Assembly: GCA_910587645.1 (NCBI GenBank)
Contig: CAJUNA010000041.1
Span: 310,001 to 374,000, forward strand
From: an uncultured Oscillospiraceae bacterium
GTDB taxonomy: Bacteria; Bacillota; Clostridia; Oscillospirales; Oscillospiraceae
DNA length: 64,000 nt
Direction: 5' to 3'
In this document: piece after piece, positions 49,827 through 57,888 of the stretch
How the letters are laid out: each line of letters begins with the position of its first letter
How positions within the stretch are numbered: the stretch's first letter is position 1
Notes under the pieces: model-generated
Databases searched by the model: none
What the model was told of the DNA's origin: nothing
What the model saw: the letters and a program-made list of their open reading frames with translations, nothing else
Program-made: the position numbers and the translations under genes

Positions 49827-50888
49827 TTACTTCCCTATTTTCTTTTGCAGTTGATCCGGATTCATTGCGCAGTGCAGCGCGGTCTCGGCGCTGATCCGGC
49901 CCGCCTTAAACAGCCGCCAGATGGACTCGTCCATCCCGATCATCCCCTCCGCCGCAGAAGTTTGGATGACGGAATCAATCTGATGGATCCGGCTGTCCCG
50001 AACCATACTGCGCACGGCATTATTCAGGTGCATGATCTCAAACGCGGGAACCAGCCCCCCATCAATAGACGGCAAAAGCTGCTGGCTGACGACGGTCTTC
50101 ATCACCTGGGCAAGCTGGATGCGAACCTGCTGCTGCTGGGAGGGTGGGAATACATCAATGATCCGGTCAATGGTGTTCACCGCGCCAACCGTATGAAGGG
50201 TAGAAATGACCAGATGTCCAGTCTCCGCCGCTGTCATGGCTGTCTGGATAGTCTCCAGATCCCGCATTTCGCCTAAGAGGATCACATCCGGCGCCTGCCG
50301 CAGGCTGGCTCGCAGGGCGGTCACATAGCTGGAAGTGTCCATAGCCAACTCCCGCTGGCTGATAATACTCTTGTCGTTGCGGTGCAGATACTCAATAGGA
50401 TCCTCAATGGTGATGATGTGGGCGTCCCGAGCACGGTTCACCGCATCCACCACACAAGCCAGGGTTGTGGACTTCCCTCCTCCCGCAGGGCCAGTGACCA
50501 GCACCATCCCACGGGTCATGTTGGCGATCTTCATGACCTCCTCAGGAATCCCAACGCTTCTCCAATCAGGAATCCCAAAGCTGACGATCCGGATAACAGA
50601 GGCCAGGGAACCTCTCTGCCGGTAAGTGTTGATCCGAAACCGGGCCAGCCCGCCTACCGACAGGGAAAAATCGTCATCCCCTACGGACATGCACTTGTCC
50701 AGAGGACGGTGGGCCATGCCGTACAACTCCCGCACCAAGGTCTCAGAATCGTCCGGCGTTAGCCGCTCATCCCGAAGGGGGACAATCCGCCCCTCCTTCT
50801 TAATGGAGACCGCCCGGCCCGCAACGATAAACAGGTCGGAGGCATTTTCCTCCACCGCCTGCTTCAGATATGTTTGGACACTTTCCAT
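49827..50888 (-). CDS. pilT: PilT-like type IV pilus retraction ATPase
   Basis: A protein of 353 residues. An N-terminal ASDLFIVAG domain precedes the RecA-like ATPase: Walker A GPAGGGKST (133-141; usual form GPTGSGKST), the Asp box ITIEDPIEYLH, Walker B DVILLGEMRDLETI, and the His box VISTLHTVGAVNTIDRI. PilT hexamers depolymerise pili at the inner membrane. The start at 50888 has AAAGGAG 11 bases before it; the longer frame is dismissed. It is the last gene of the pilC-to-pilT operon. No PilB extension ATPase gene is seen here. Confidence 0.92.
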   Translation of the reverse strand: MESVQTYLKQAVEENASDLFIVAGRAVSIKKEGRIVPLRDERLTPDDSETLVRELYGMAHRPLDKCMSVGDDDFSLSVGGLARFRINTYRQRGSLASVIRIVSFGIPDWRSVGIPEEVMKIANMTRGMVLVTGPAGGGKSTTLACVVDAVNRARDAHIITIEDPIEYLHRNDKSIISQRELAMDTSSYVTALRASLRQAPDVILLGEMRDLETIQTAMTAAETGHLVISTLHTVGAVNTIDRIIDVFPPSQQQQVRIQLAQVMKTVVSQQLLPSIDGGLVPAFEIMHLNNAVRSMVRDSRIHQIDSVIQTSAAEGMIGMDESIWRLFKAGRISAETALHCAMNPDQLQKKIGK

Positions 50889-50914
50889 AGTGCTATTTGC
50901 TCCTTTTGTAAACT

Positions 50915-51313
50915 TTAATCTGGAAATCCGTCCCAGAGATCCATAAACTCCTCCGGCTCCCACTCGCCGGTGTAGACTGTCTGCCAGCGGAGAATCCGGC
51001 ACGCGCCGCGCTCCAGCGACACCTCTACCTCCAACGCCTGGGATTCCCCGATGGGAATGGAAAAAGACACCGCGTCTCCTTTTTGTGTAACCTCCACCCC
51101 ATCCGGCAAAGTCCCGCCCTCCCACAGGGCGGCCACAGCCTGCACCGCTATGGCGTCCGCTTCATAGTAGTCCGCCGCATTCTGGGCGGTCATGGCGGTC
51201 AATTTCGCTTCCCGGTCTGCCGTGGCGATGGTCAGCACCGCGAACACCGCCAGGCACAATACGCAGAAGATCATTACCAGGCTTACCGCCCCGGATACGC
51301 CGCCGCGCTTCAT
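50915..51313 (-). CDS. Small membrane-anchored protein of the pilus operon
   Basis: A protein of 132 residues with one N-terminal hydrophobic segment (about residues 8-30) after MKRGGVSG, and a soluble extracellular domain with many acidic residues (AADYYEADAIA, VEVSLERGACRILRW). The glycine before the hydrophobic stretch recalls a type IV prepilin cleavage site, but the glutamate at mature position 5 is absent, so pilin status is uncertain. The start overlaps the previous gene by ATGA. I do not recognise a named family. It is probably a minor pilin or pilus assembly factor. Confidence 0.75.
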   Translation of the reverse strand: MKRGGVSGAVSLVMIFCVLCLAVFAVLTIATADREAKLTAMTAQNAADYYEADAIAVQAVAALWEGGTLPDGVEVTQKGDAVSFSIPIGESQALEVEVSLERGACRILRWQTVYTGEWEPEEFMDLWDGFPD

Positions 51314-51789
51314 GGCGCCACCTCCCATGCCGCTACGCGCCAGGAGAGGATGGCCGCTCCCTCCAGCAGCGCACCCGCTGTAAGATCCTCCGCTGCCACA
51401 GGTCCCGAAACCCGCAACTGAACAGTGGCATAACCCGCCGTGGCGGACGTTTCCGGAAGCAGTTCCAAAAGGAACAGCGTCTCCACGTCCGTCCCGCATT
51501 CGTCCATCTTCTGCCAGTCCCCGTCATAGTACAGGCGCAGCGCCCCGCCCTCCAGGCTCCCGCCGGCCAGCGCCGCCGTCTTTTCCAGATCGCCGCCAGC
51601 GGCCTTGAAACACTCAGCGGCAGTCCGGGCTTCGCCTACGGCGCGGCTAAGGTTGGCGCTGTCCTGGCTCATGACCTCCGCACGGACGAACAGCCCTACG
51701 CAGATAGCCGCACACAGGGAGAATACCCCCACCGCGATTAACAGCTCGATGGCGAACAGGCCCGAGCGGGTCGGTTTGATTCGTTCCAT
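51310..51789 (-). CDS. Type IV prepilin-like protein
   Basis: A protein of 159 residues. RSG then LFAIELLIAVGVFSL at residues 11-26 is a class III signal: cleavage after Gly11 leaves a mature start LFAIE with glutamate at position 5 and a hydrophobic helix, as in major and minor pilins. The soluble part carries two cysteines and beta-rich segments. The likely start is the ATG at 51789; a TTG two codons upstream is also in frame. It overlaps the next gene by four bases. It needs a prepilin peptidase, which is not in the window. Confidence 0.85.
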   Translation of the reverse strand: MERIKPTRSGLFAIELLIAVGVFSLCAAICVGLFVRAEVMSQDSANLSRAVGEARTAAECFKAAGGDLEKTAALAGGSLEGGALRLYYDGDWQKMDECGTDVETLFLLELLPETSATAGYATVQLRVSGPVAAEDLTAGALLEGAAILSWRVAAWEVAP

Positions 51790-51791
51790 GC

Positions 51792-52265
51792 TCAACCATC
51801 ACTCCTTACATAAACGCCTGCGGTCTGGATCCCGCCGTCCGGGCCGGTAAGGGTCAGCCACAGCAACCCTGGCTGCTGTTCCGACACCTCCAGCATTTGG
51901 GCGGGACAGACCATCTCACCAAATTCCGGATCCTGCTCAGATCCCTTTTCACGCAAGATCTCCATTAAATACCCATCATAGACGTACAAAACCGTCTCAT
52001 AAATGGAGCCTTCGATTTCCTCGTAGAGGAACAGCGCACCGCCGTCCCCAAAGCTTCCTGCTTCCACCTGCCCCGCTGCGTCCGCCGCATGGAGTTTAGC
52101 AGTGATGTAGCTGAGACTGACCCGGTCTTGGGCGTTCTGCTCAGTCCGGTCCGCCACCCGGCGGTAGACACCCGCCCCGGCAGCAAGGCTCAGCAGCAAC
52201 GTCACGCCAAATACGCAGGTCAGCATCAAGGCAGCCAAAGCCCCCGCGCCGCTTTGCCGTCTCAT
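51792..52265 (-). CDS. DUF4860-like pseudopilin-type protein
   Basis: A protein of 157 residues with an N-terminal hydrophobic segment (ALAALMLTCVFGVTLLLSL, about residues 9-27) preceded by RRQSGAG, and a soluble beta-rich domain with the segment FLYEEIEGSIYETVLYVYDG (core IYETVLYVYDG). It resembles DUF4860 proteins seen in clostridial type IV pilus operons, without established function. The start overlaps the upstream gene by ATGA, and two bases separate its stop from the prepilin start, so the four small proteins are tightly coupled. Confidence 0.75.
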   Translation of the reverse strand: MRRQSGAGALAALMLTCVFGVTLLLSLAAGAGVYRRVADRTEQNAQDRVSLSYITAKLHAADAAGQVEAGSFGDGGALFLYEEIEGSIYETVLYVYDGYLMEILREKGSEQDPEFGEMVCPAQMLEVSEQQPGLLWLTLTGPDGGIQTAGVYVRSDG

Positions 52266-52597
52266 GGCTCCCCCTCCCATCTCTCCACAACGGTGACGGA
52301 GGGGCGCATATTGGACGCAAATATCTCGTAGAACACCGCGTACCGCTCCTCGTCGATGGCAAGGCCGCTTTTGGCCTTCAGATCCTCATAGGTGGCGGGG
52401 TAGACCCCCTCCAGGGCATAGCAGCTCACCACCGCCCGATTGGCTGCTTCTTGGGCCATGCGCAGGCCCTCCCGATCCGAAACCGCCGCAGCTTCCTGGA
52501 CACCTTTCACCATCCACACTGCCGCCGCGATAAATAACAGCAGTCCTAATGCCATGGGAACCCAAGACCAGCGGCTTGCATACTTTCGTTTCCTCAT
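52262..52597 (-). CDS. Small N-terminally anchored protein of the pilus operon
   Basis: A protein of 111 residues. It starts with MRKRKYASRWSWVP, a basic cytoplasmic tail, then one membrane helix (about residues 15-33, MALGLLLFIAAAVWM), then an extracellular domain with VSCYALEGVYPATYEDLKAKSG near residue 56 (core ALEGVYPATYEDLK). That last motif resembles the soluble part of pilins, where a short alpha region follows the stalk, so it may be a pilin-related subunit that keeps its tail. The gene lies 10 bases after pilC. I know no named family. Confidence 0.7.
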   Translation of the reverse strand: MRKRKYASRWSWVPMALGLLLFIAAAVWMVKGVQEAAAVSDREGLRMAQEAANRAVVSCYALEGVYPATYEDLKAKSGLAIDEERYAVFYEIFASNMRPSVTVVERWEGEP

Positions 52598-52607
52598 GCC
52601 CACCGCC

Positions 52608-53654
52608 TTATCCGATGGTAGACAGCAGCCCCATCAGCGGCAGCATCACGCTTAGCAGGATCACACCCGCTAAGGCGCTGGTAATGACAACGATAGCTGG
52701 TTCGATGGCTCCAACCGTCCGGTCAATGCGGCGCAGGCTCTCCTCCTCCTGCCGCTGGGCCAGATCCTCCAGGGTGTCGGGCAGAGAGCCCGTCTGCTCC
52801 GCCAGTTTCAGCAGGCGGCAGTCACGACCGGTAAACAGGCCGCTTTTCGCCAGGGCTTCCGCAGGGCTTCCCCCCTCCTCAATATCTTTACGGCACTGTT
52901 CTGTCTTGCTGTCGATCTCCTTCGCGCCGCCGCAGAGTTTGGCGGAAATCTCCACCGATTCCTCCATGCTCATACCGCTGGATACTGCCATCGCCATGGA
53001 GGACGCAAAACGGGACACGGCCATCTGGCCTAAAATCCCCCGTCCGCCGAAGCGGCGGCGGAACCAGGCCGCAAACTTCTCCCGCAGGGCAGGAACCAGG
53101 GCTACCACCAAGGCAGCAGCAGCAGCCACCACCAAAACCACAGCAATGCCAACACCTGCCTTAGCCAGCACGGCTCCGGCATTCATCATTCCCACAGCCA
53201 CCGCGCCCATGCGGACACCGAGCTGTGCGAATACCTTGTCAAATACAGGCAGGACTTGGGTCACCAGCAGAATCACTACCGCCACCATCACGGCGAATAG
53301 AGTCACCGGTACCGTCACCGCGCCGCGAATGTCGGCGCTCATGCGGAGCTGCCGGTCATAGTGCCGCTGGAGGGAGAGCAGGACATCCTCCAAACGGCCC
53401 GTGTCTTCAGCCAGGGCCACCATATCCGTCATATAGGCGGGGAAAGCCCCTGTCTCCCGCAAAGCGGAAGCCAGAGGCATACCATCTTCTGTTGACTGGC
53501 ACAGCGTCTCCAGCCATGCACGGGTATTAGGGTCGGTTTCATCCTCCCGCAGCATGGACAAGCCCTCGCTGATGGGAATACCGGAGCGAACCAGCTGGTG
53601 CAGCTCACGGCAGAAAATGGGGAGATATTGGGCGGGGACGCGCAGTCGTTTCAT
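52608..53654 (-). CDS. pilC: Type IV pilus/type II secretion inner-membrane platform protein
   Basis: A protein of 348 residues of the GspF/PilC family. The N-terminal cytoplasmic domain has FCRELHQLVRSGIPISEGL near residue 15 (core QLVRSGIPISEGL), three membrane helices lie near residues 125-185 and 320-345, and a second GspF domain begins with VSRFASSMAMAVSSGMSM near 215. It is the platform on which the ATPase acts. The ATG at 53654 follows GGAGG by 9 bases. It is the first gene of the pilC-to-pilT run and overlaps nothing; the transglutaminase gene lies 19 bases upstream. Confidence 0.92.
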   Translation of the reverse strand: MKRLRVPAQYLPIFCRELHQLVRSGIPISEGLSMLREDETDPNTRAWLETLCQSTEDGMPLASALRETGAFPAYMTDMVALAEDTGRLEDVLLSLQRHYDRQLRMSADIRGAVTVPVTLFAVMVAVVILLVTQVLPVFDKVFAQLGVRMGAVAVGMMNAGAVLAKAGVGIAVVLVVAAAAALVVALVPALREKFAAWFRRRFGGRGILGQMAVSRFASSMAMAVSSGMSMEESVEISAKLCGGAKEIDSKTEQCRKDIEEGGSPAEALAKSGLFTGRDCRLLKLAEQTGSLPDTLEDLAQRQEEESLRRIDRTVGAIEPAIVVITSALAGVILLSVMLPLMGLLSTIG

Positions 53655-53673
53655 ATGTAGTTCCCTCCGAATT

Positions 53674-54645
53674 TTAATAGAGATACTTGGCGGTGTAGTT
53701 ACTGCCGTTGCCAATGTATTTCATGATACTGGCACTCTGCTTGCTGCTGGAAGCAAAGGTGGGATCCATCAGCTCCCATTCCTGGCCGTTGAAAAAGATC
53801 ATATTCTCCACCCAGCCCTCTGTCTCGCTCCAGACATTGATCCAGGCATGCTTTTGCCCGGCGCTGGTATAGCCCACCACCAGCTTGACGGGCACTCCCT
53901 GGCTGCGGAGCATGGCGGCCATCAGAGCGGCGTAGTCAAAACAAATACCCTTACCTTCGCTGAGAACCTTGTCAATATCTGGCAAGTAGTCATACTTGAC
54001 AGTCTGAGCCTTGACGGTGTCATAGGTGAGGGCGTTGACTACGTAGTCGTAGATAACATGCACTTTGCTGAGGTTGTCCACGGCACCCTGGGCAGCGATC
54101 TCATCGGCTGCCACTTGCAGAGCGCGGCTGTTTTCGGTATAGTTCACATACTGGTTGGGCCGCAGAAAAGGAGCGAACTCATCGTCCATCTGCGCGTTAA
54201 TGGTTAAAGACAGTTCCACAGTATACTTGGTGCCAGAGACATTTTTATTTACAGTCACCAAGTACTTACCGTTACCATCGGAGAGGGGGAACACATCGTA
54301 CTCCCCATCGGTGCGGAGGTAATACTGGTACTGGTCGCCGCCGCTCGGCCCTTTGACGACCACCATAAGCTTCGGATTGCCGCCGCCATTCCATTTGACC
54401 ATGAAATAGCCGTCCTTGGTGTTGGAATAGTCGATCTCAGCGGAACTGTTTTTCTCCACCTTCGTACCGGACGCCGCCGGAGACAGCACCGTGCTGATAG
54501 CGGGCGACCCTGCCAGGGGGACACCTTCGTCCAGCAGAATCCCCAGAGGGAGTTCATCCTCCTCTGGCGCAGCGGAACAGCCGCAGACGGCACTTGCCAC
54601 CAACGCCAAGGCTAAAACCAAACTACATATTCTTGTTTTTTGCAT
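53674..54645 (-). CDS. Transglutaminase-like lipoprotein
   Basis: A protein of 323 residues with an N-terminal lipid-anchor signal ending VCGC (Cys 23, a weak lipobox) and a beta-rich domain, then a transglutaminase-like fold. The catalytic triad is visible: cysteine in GKGICFDYAAL, histidine in QKHAWINVW, and aspartate in WELMDPTF. Such domains are cysteine proteases or cross-linking enzymes of the cell surface. It lies 19 bases upstream of pilC on the same strand, so it may belong to the pilus operon, possibly acting on pilin or wall. The start at 54645 follows a weak GGGAG site. Confidence 0.88.
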   Translation of the reverse strand: MQKTRICSLVLALALVASAVCGCSAAPEEDELPLGILLDEGVPLAGSPAISTVLSPAASGTKVEKNSSAEIDYSNTKDGYFMVKWNGGGNPKLMVVVKGPSGGDQYQYYLRTDGEYDVFPLSDGNGKYLVTVNKNVSGTKYTVELSLTINAQMDDEFAPFLRPNQYVNYTENSRALQVAADEIAAQGAVDNLSKVHVIYDYVVNALTYDTVKAQTVKYDYLPDIDKVLSEGKGICFDYAALMAAMLRSQGVPVKLVVGYTSAGQKHAWINVWSETEGWVENMIFFNGQEWELMDPTFASSSKQSASIMKYIGNGSNYTAKYLY

Positions 54646-54772
54646 AGCACACCATCCTGCTCCCATGTAGATTGTATTTGGTTACATCGGTGTGACTTGA
54701 CATCTTTATCAAACCACACCATGATATTTACATCTTACCACCCTTTCCGTATCCTGTCAAGAGAGAAAAAGG

Positions 54773-54825
54773 AAAAACGCGGGAGACCTTCCTCTCCCCA
54801 AGCCAGCCTGTCCGCGTTTTTTCAT
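54773..54825 (+). terminator. Hairpin with T-run upstream of the GHKL kinase promoter
   Basis: AAAAACGCGG pairs with CCGCGTTTTT across a 30-base loop and is followed by a T on the plus strand. It lies after a weaker promoter (TTGACA 54697-54702, CATGAT 54720-54725) and before the kinase promoter at 54834. It may end a short leader transcript or a minus-strand read-through. Confidence 0.45.
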
Positions 54826-54833
54826 GTTTTGCC

Positions 54834-54862
54834 TTGCCTTCCCTCCCAGCGGATGTTATAAT
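54834..54862 (+). promoter_or_regulatory. Sigma-A promoter of the GHKL kinase-LytTR operon
   Basis: TTGCCT (54834-54839), 17 bases, TATAAT (54857-54862), about 49 bases before the kinase start. Confidence 0.65.
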
Positions 54863-54910
54863 CTGGAACAGCAATTTTTCCTGAAGCAGGGCGAAAGGCG
54901 GGCAGGGTCT

Positions 54911-56251
54911 ATGACGGCGGTGGATTTTCTCCATGTATTTTCCATATTTTTGGATTCCTTGGGGGGACATGTCTTTCTGGTCTGCTACCTGTTCGTGGTG
55001 ATGGATGAATCTCCCTCCTGGGCGCGGATCAAAAAGCTGGCCGTGCTGCTGCCCTCCCCTGTGGCTGCATCCATATTCGCCAGCGTCCTCTCCCTGCTCC
55101 CTGGTTTCAAAAGCCAGCACTATCTCGCCGCTTCTCTGCTGATTATGCTCATGTGTACCTTATGGTGTAGGTGGGCCTGGCGGCTGCGGCTGCTCCAGGC
55201 GTATTCCGCTATATGTATCGCAGGCATCTTTCAGATGGCTACTTCTATTTTGTCCCAATCGGTGTTTCTGTTGCTCCCGGACTCCCCGATTCATTTCGCA
55301 AGTACACTTCTTGTCCATTGCCTCATTACAGCCATTGCCATACCTCTGCTCAAGCGGCTCCGCTTTGGCCATTATTTCCGGCTCCTGCTGGAGGAAGAAG
55401 ATAAGCCCCACCGAACCGCCTTGCTGCTGTTTGCCCTGGAAATCGCGATGGAGTCGTTTTTGCTCCTCCAGCCCGGTGTCCAGCCTGGCTATCTGGCACA
55501 ATATTACTCCCTATCCATTGTACTGGTGGGACTGATCGCGGGGCTGACCGCCTACATCGCCCGGCAGATAGACGCTGCCCGCAGGTTACAGGCCCAGCAG
55601 GAAACCATTGCCCAGCAACGGCTGTATGAACAAGACCTGGAAAAAATCCGGCAGGAGGTTCACGCCTTCCGACACGACTATAAAAACCTTCTGTCCAGCC
55701 TGTCCCGGCAGGCGGAGGACGGGGAAATGGAGCAGCTCCGCGCCGCCCTGGCGCAGCTTGACGCGAGCTTCGACCGGCGCATTGGAGAAAAAATCCAGGC
55801 ATCCGCCCAAACCGGGAACCTGCGCATCCCTCAAGTGCGCAGCCTTCTGCTGGTCAAGCTGGCCGCTATGGCGGAGAAAGGGGTGGACTGCCGCCTGGAG
55901 GTTCTCTACCCCATGGAAGCCGTAGCCATGGACGTGTGGGACTTTGTCCGGTGCCTGGGCATTCTGGTGGACAATGCCTTGGAAGCCGCGTTGGAGACCG
56001 AGCGGCCCTGGGTGGAGATCATCTTACTGTCCCAGGGGGGCAGAACCGCCCTGCGGGTATCCAACTCCTGGAACGGAGCGGCGGATCCGGCACGGTTCTG
56101 GGAGGAGGGATGGTCTACCCGGGGCGCAGGCCGGGGAGTGGGCCTGTCCAGCTACCAGCGTCTGCTGGCGGATTGTCCCCACGCTGTCTCCGCCGCTAGC
56201 TGGGCGGACGGCGTATTTGTACAGGAGCTTACCATTGGAGGGACGCTATGA
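54911..56251 (+). CDS. GHKL-family sensor histidine kinase (AgrC-like)
   Basis: A protein of 446 residues. About six hydrophobic segments occupy residues 1-215, then a coiled region and a HisKA_7/GHKL kinase domain: AFRHDYKNLLSSL carries the phospho-acceptor histidine, and LVDNALEAALE and GRGVGLSSY bind ATP. The architecture is that of AgrC/ComD-type receptors. The start at 54911 has only a weak ribosome site. The 3' end overlaps the regulator gene by four bases. No AgrB-like peptidase or peptide gene is visible, so the signal is unknown. Confidence 0.88.
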   Translation: MTAVDFLHVFSIFLDSLGGHVFLVCYLFVVMDESPSWARIKKLAVLLPSPVAASIFASVLSLLPGFKSQHYLAASLLIMLMCTLWCRWAWRLRLLQAYSAICIAGIFQMATSILSQSVFLLLPDSPIHFASTLLVHCLITAIAIPLLKRLRFGHYFRLLLEEEDKPHRTALLLFALEIAMESFLLLQPGVQPGYLAQYYSLSIVLVGLIAGLTAYIARQIDAARRLQAQQETIAQQRLYEQDLEKIRQEVHAFRHDYKNLLSSLSRQAEDGEMEQLRAALAQLDASFDRRIGEKIQASAQTGNLRIPQVRSLLLVKLAAMAEKGVDCRLEVLYPMEAVAMDVWDFVRCLGILVDNALEAALETERPWVEIILLSQGGRTALRVSNSWNGAADPARFWEEGWSTRGAGRGVGLSSYQRLLADCPHAVSAASWADGVFVQELTIGGTL

Positions 56252-56991
56252 TCGGCATTTATCTCTGCGATGATGATTCGGCAGCCCGTCTCCGGATCCA
56301 AGGCATTCTGGAGCGGAAAATCATGATTGAAGACTACGACATGTCCATCGTTTGCAGCGCGTCAGCGCCAGACCTCCTGCTGGACGCAGCCGCAGGCAGG
56401 GGCGGCAAGCGGGGCATCTATTTTTTGGACGTGGATCTGCGAGACGACACGTGGGACGGTTTCCTCCTGGGGCAGGAAATCCGGCGGTTGGATCCCCATG
56501 CCACTCTGGTCTACATCACTGGATACGGCGAGCTGGCCTGCCGCACCTTCCAGTACCATTTGGAAGTATTCGACTACATTGTAAAAGACCCGGCGCGGCT
56601 GGAGAAATCGGTCTCCCGGTGTCTGGAAGCCATCCAGGCACGGCTGGCCGCGGAGCAGCGGGACCCAGAGGACATCTTCACCCTGCGCACCGGGGACACC
56701 CTGCGCCACATCCCCCTGGGGGACATCCTGTTTTTCGAGACCGCCCCCACTCCCCACCATGTGCTGCTCCACACAGCCGGATGCCGGGTCGATTTCCTGG
56801 GCAGCCTCAACGAGCTGGAACAGCGTCTGGGGGGACGGTTCCTCCGGGTCCACCGGGCTTATTTGGTGGCGGCAGATCGGATTGAGGAGGTAGATCTGAA
56901 ACGGAACCGGCTGAAAGTAGGTGGCCGGGAATGCCTGGTTTCCCGAGCCGGAAAAGCTGTTTTGCGGCGGAAGCTGGCGGGGGAAGTATAA
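56248..56991 (+). CDS. LytTR-family response regulator
   Basis: A protein of 247 residues. The receiver domain covers 1-125, with the acidic CDDD at 7-10 and Asp61 in FLDVDLRD. The LytTR DNA-binding domain covers about 150-245, with IPLGDILFFET near 158 and FLRVHRAYLVAADRI near 198 (core RVHRAYLV). It is the partner of the GHKL kinase. Targets would carry paired LytTR direct repeats, which I did not find nearby. A strong hairpin terminator follows. Confidence 0.93.
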   Translation: MIGIYLCDDDSAARLRIQGILERKIMIEDYDMSIVCSASAPDLLLDAAAGRGGKRGIYFLDVDLRDDTWDGFLLGQEIRRLDPHATLVYITGYGELACRTFQYHLEVFDYIVKDPARLEKSVSRCLEAIQARLAAEQRDPEDIFTLRTGDTLRHIPLGDILFFETAPTPHHVLLHTAGCRVDFLGSLNELEQRLGGRFLRVHRAYLVAADRIEEVDLKRNRLKVGGRECLVSRAGKAVLRRKLAGEV

Positions 56992-57006
56992 CAGAACAGC
57001 AAATAC

Positions 57007-57045
57007 AGCGGTTCCGGCGCGGCAAAATGCCGCGCCGGAACCGCT
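57007..57045. terminator. Bidirectional terminator after LytTR regulator
   Basis: A perfect 18-bp stem beginning AGCGGTTCCGG with a three-base loop, between convergent stop codons of the LytTR gene and yycI. T-runs are weak on both sides. Confidence 0.65.
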
Positions 57046-57060
57046 GATTGTCTCTCCCCC

Positions 57061-57861
57061 CTACTTTCCGTAGACCTCCCCCGTGCCACAGTCTACATAA
57101 TAGGTATAGGTGTCGGTCTCGATCTCCCAGGCGGGCAGCAGCCGCGCATCGGATACGCTCTGGAGCTGGTACACGCACCGTACACCCGCCACCTCGCTGC
57201 ACACGGCGCCGGAAGCATTGCGGTAATCCAGAAACTTGACCAGTGCTGTGACACAAGTCATCCGGCTGCCGGACTGGAGCGTGGCATCCTGCAAGCCTAC
57301 ATGGGCGCCGGATACGGAAACCAGGCGCCCCTCCTCAAAATACAGTTCCACGCCGCAGTTGGCCACCGGCACCCCTCCCGCCAATTGTCCGGCCACGGCA
57401 CTGCCAGTCCCGCCAGAGAGCTTAACCTCCGGCTCCTCATAACTGAACGCTCTGCAAAACGCCTGGGCAAACTCCGGAATATCCTCCACCGGCAAATCCA
57501 GGTGGCTGCCATAAAAGCTGCCGCCCGCCCGGAACTGGATGGTACGCCAGTTGGCTTCATAGCTATAGATACCGCCACCCTGGCTGGTGGAAACCGCTAC
57601 ATCCCCCAGCAGGGCAGAAGCGATAGCCTGCTCTGTCTCCGGGTTGCGGGAGAGGGCCAGGGGGCTCAGGGAAGGCTGGAACAGGTCGATCCCACCATCC
57701 AGCTTGAGCTGGCTCCCCTCATACAGCGATGCGAGCTGCTCCGCCGTCCGGCGCTCCGTCCCTAGAGACTGGAGCCGCTGGTGCCCCACTGTCAACAGCA
57801 GGCAACCGTTGAGCAGCAGTAAAATTAATATGGCAATATTTTTTAGGCGGTATGTCTCCAT
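57061..57861 (-). CDS. yycI: YycI family regulator of WalK
   Basis: A protein of 266 residues with a single N-terminal membrane helix (about residues 6-26) after METYRLKN, and a large extracellular domain. It ends TYTYYVDCGTGEVYG, a PepSY-like strand typical of YycI. YycI and YycH sit outside the membrane and modulate the WalK kinase, which controls cell-wall metabolism. It is the third gene of walK-yycH-yycI. There are two extracellular cysteines (in VANCG and VCSEV). Assignment rests on position and architecture. Confidence 0.85.
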   Translation of the reverse strand: METYRLKNIAILILLLLNGCLLLTVGHQRLQSLGTERRTAEQLASLYEGSQLKLDGGIDLFQPSLSPLALSRNPETEQAIASALLGDVAVSTSQGGGIYSYEANWRTIQFRAGGSFYGSHLDLPVEDIPEFAQAFCRAFSYEEPEVKLSGGTGSAVAGQLAGGVPVANCGVELYFEEGRLVSVSGAHVGLQDATLQSGSRMTCVTALVKFLDYRNASGAVCSEVAGVRCVYQLQSVSDARLLPAWEIETDTYTYYVDCGTGEVYGK

Positions 57862-57888
57862 CGTCCGTCTCCTTTCCCGGCGGGTAGG

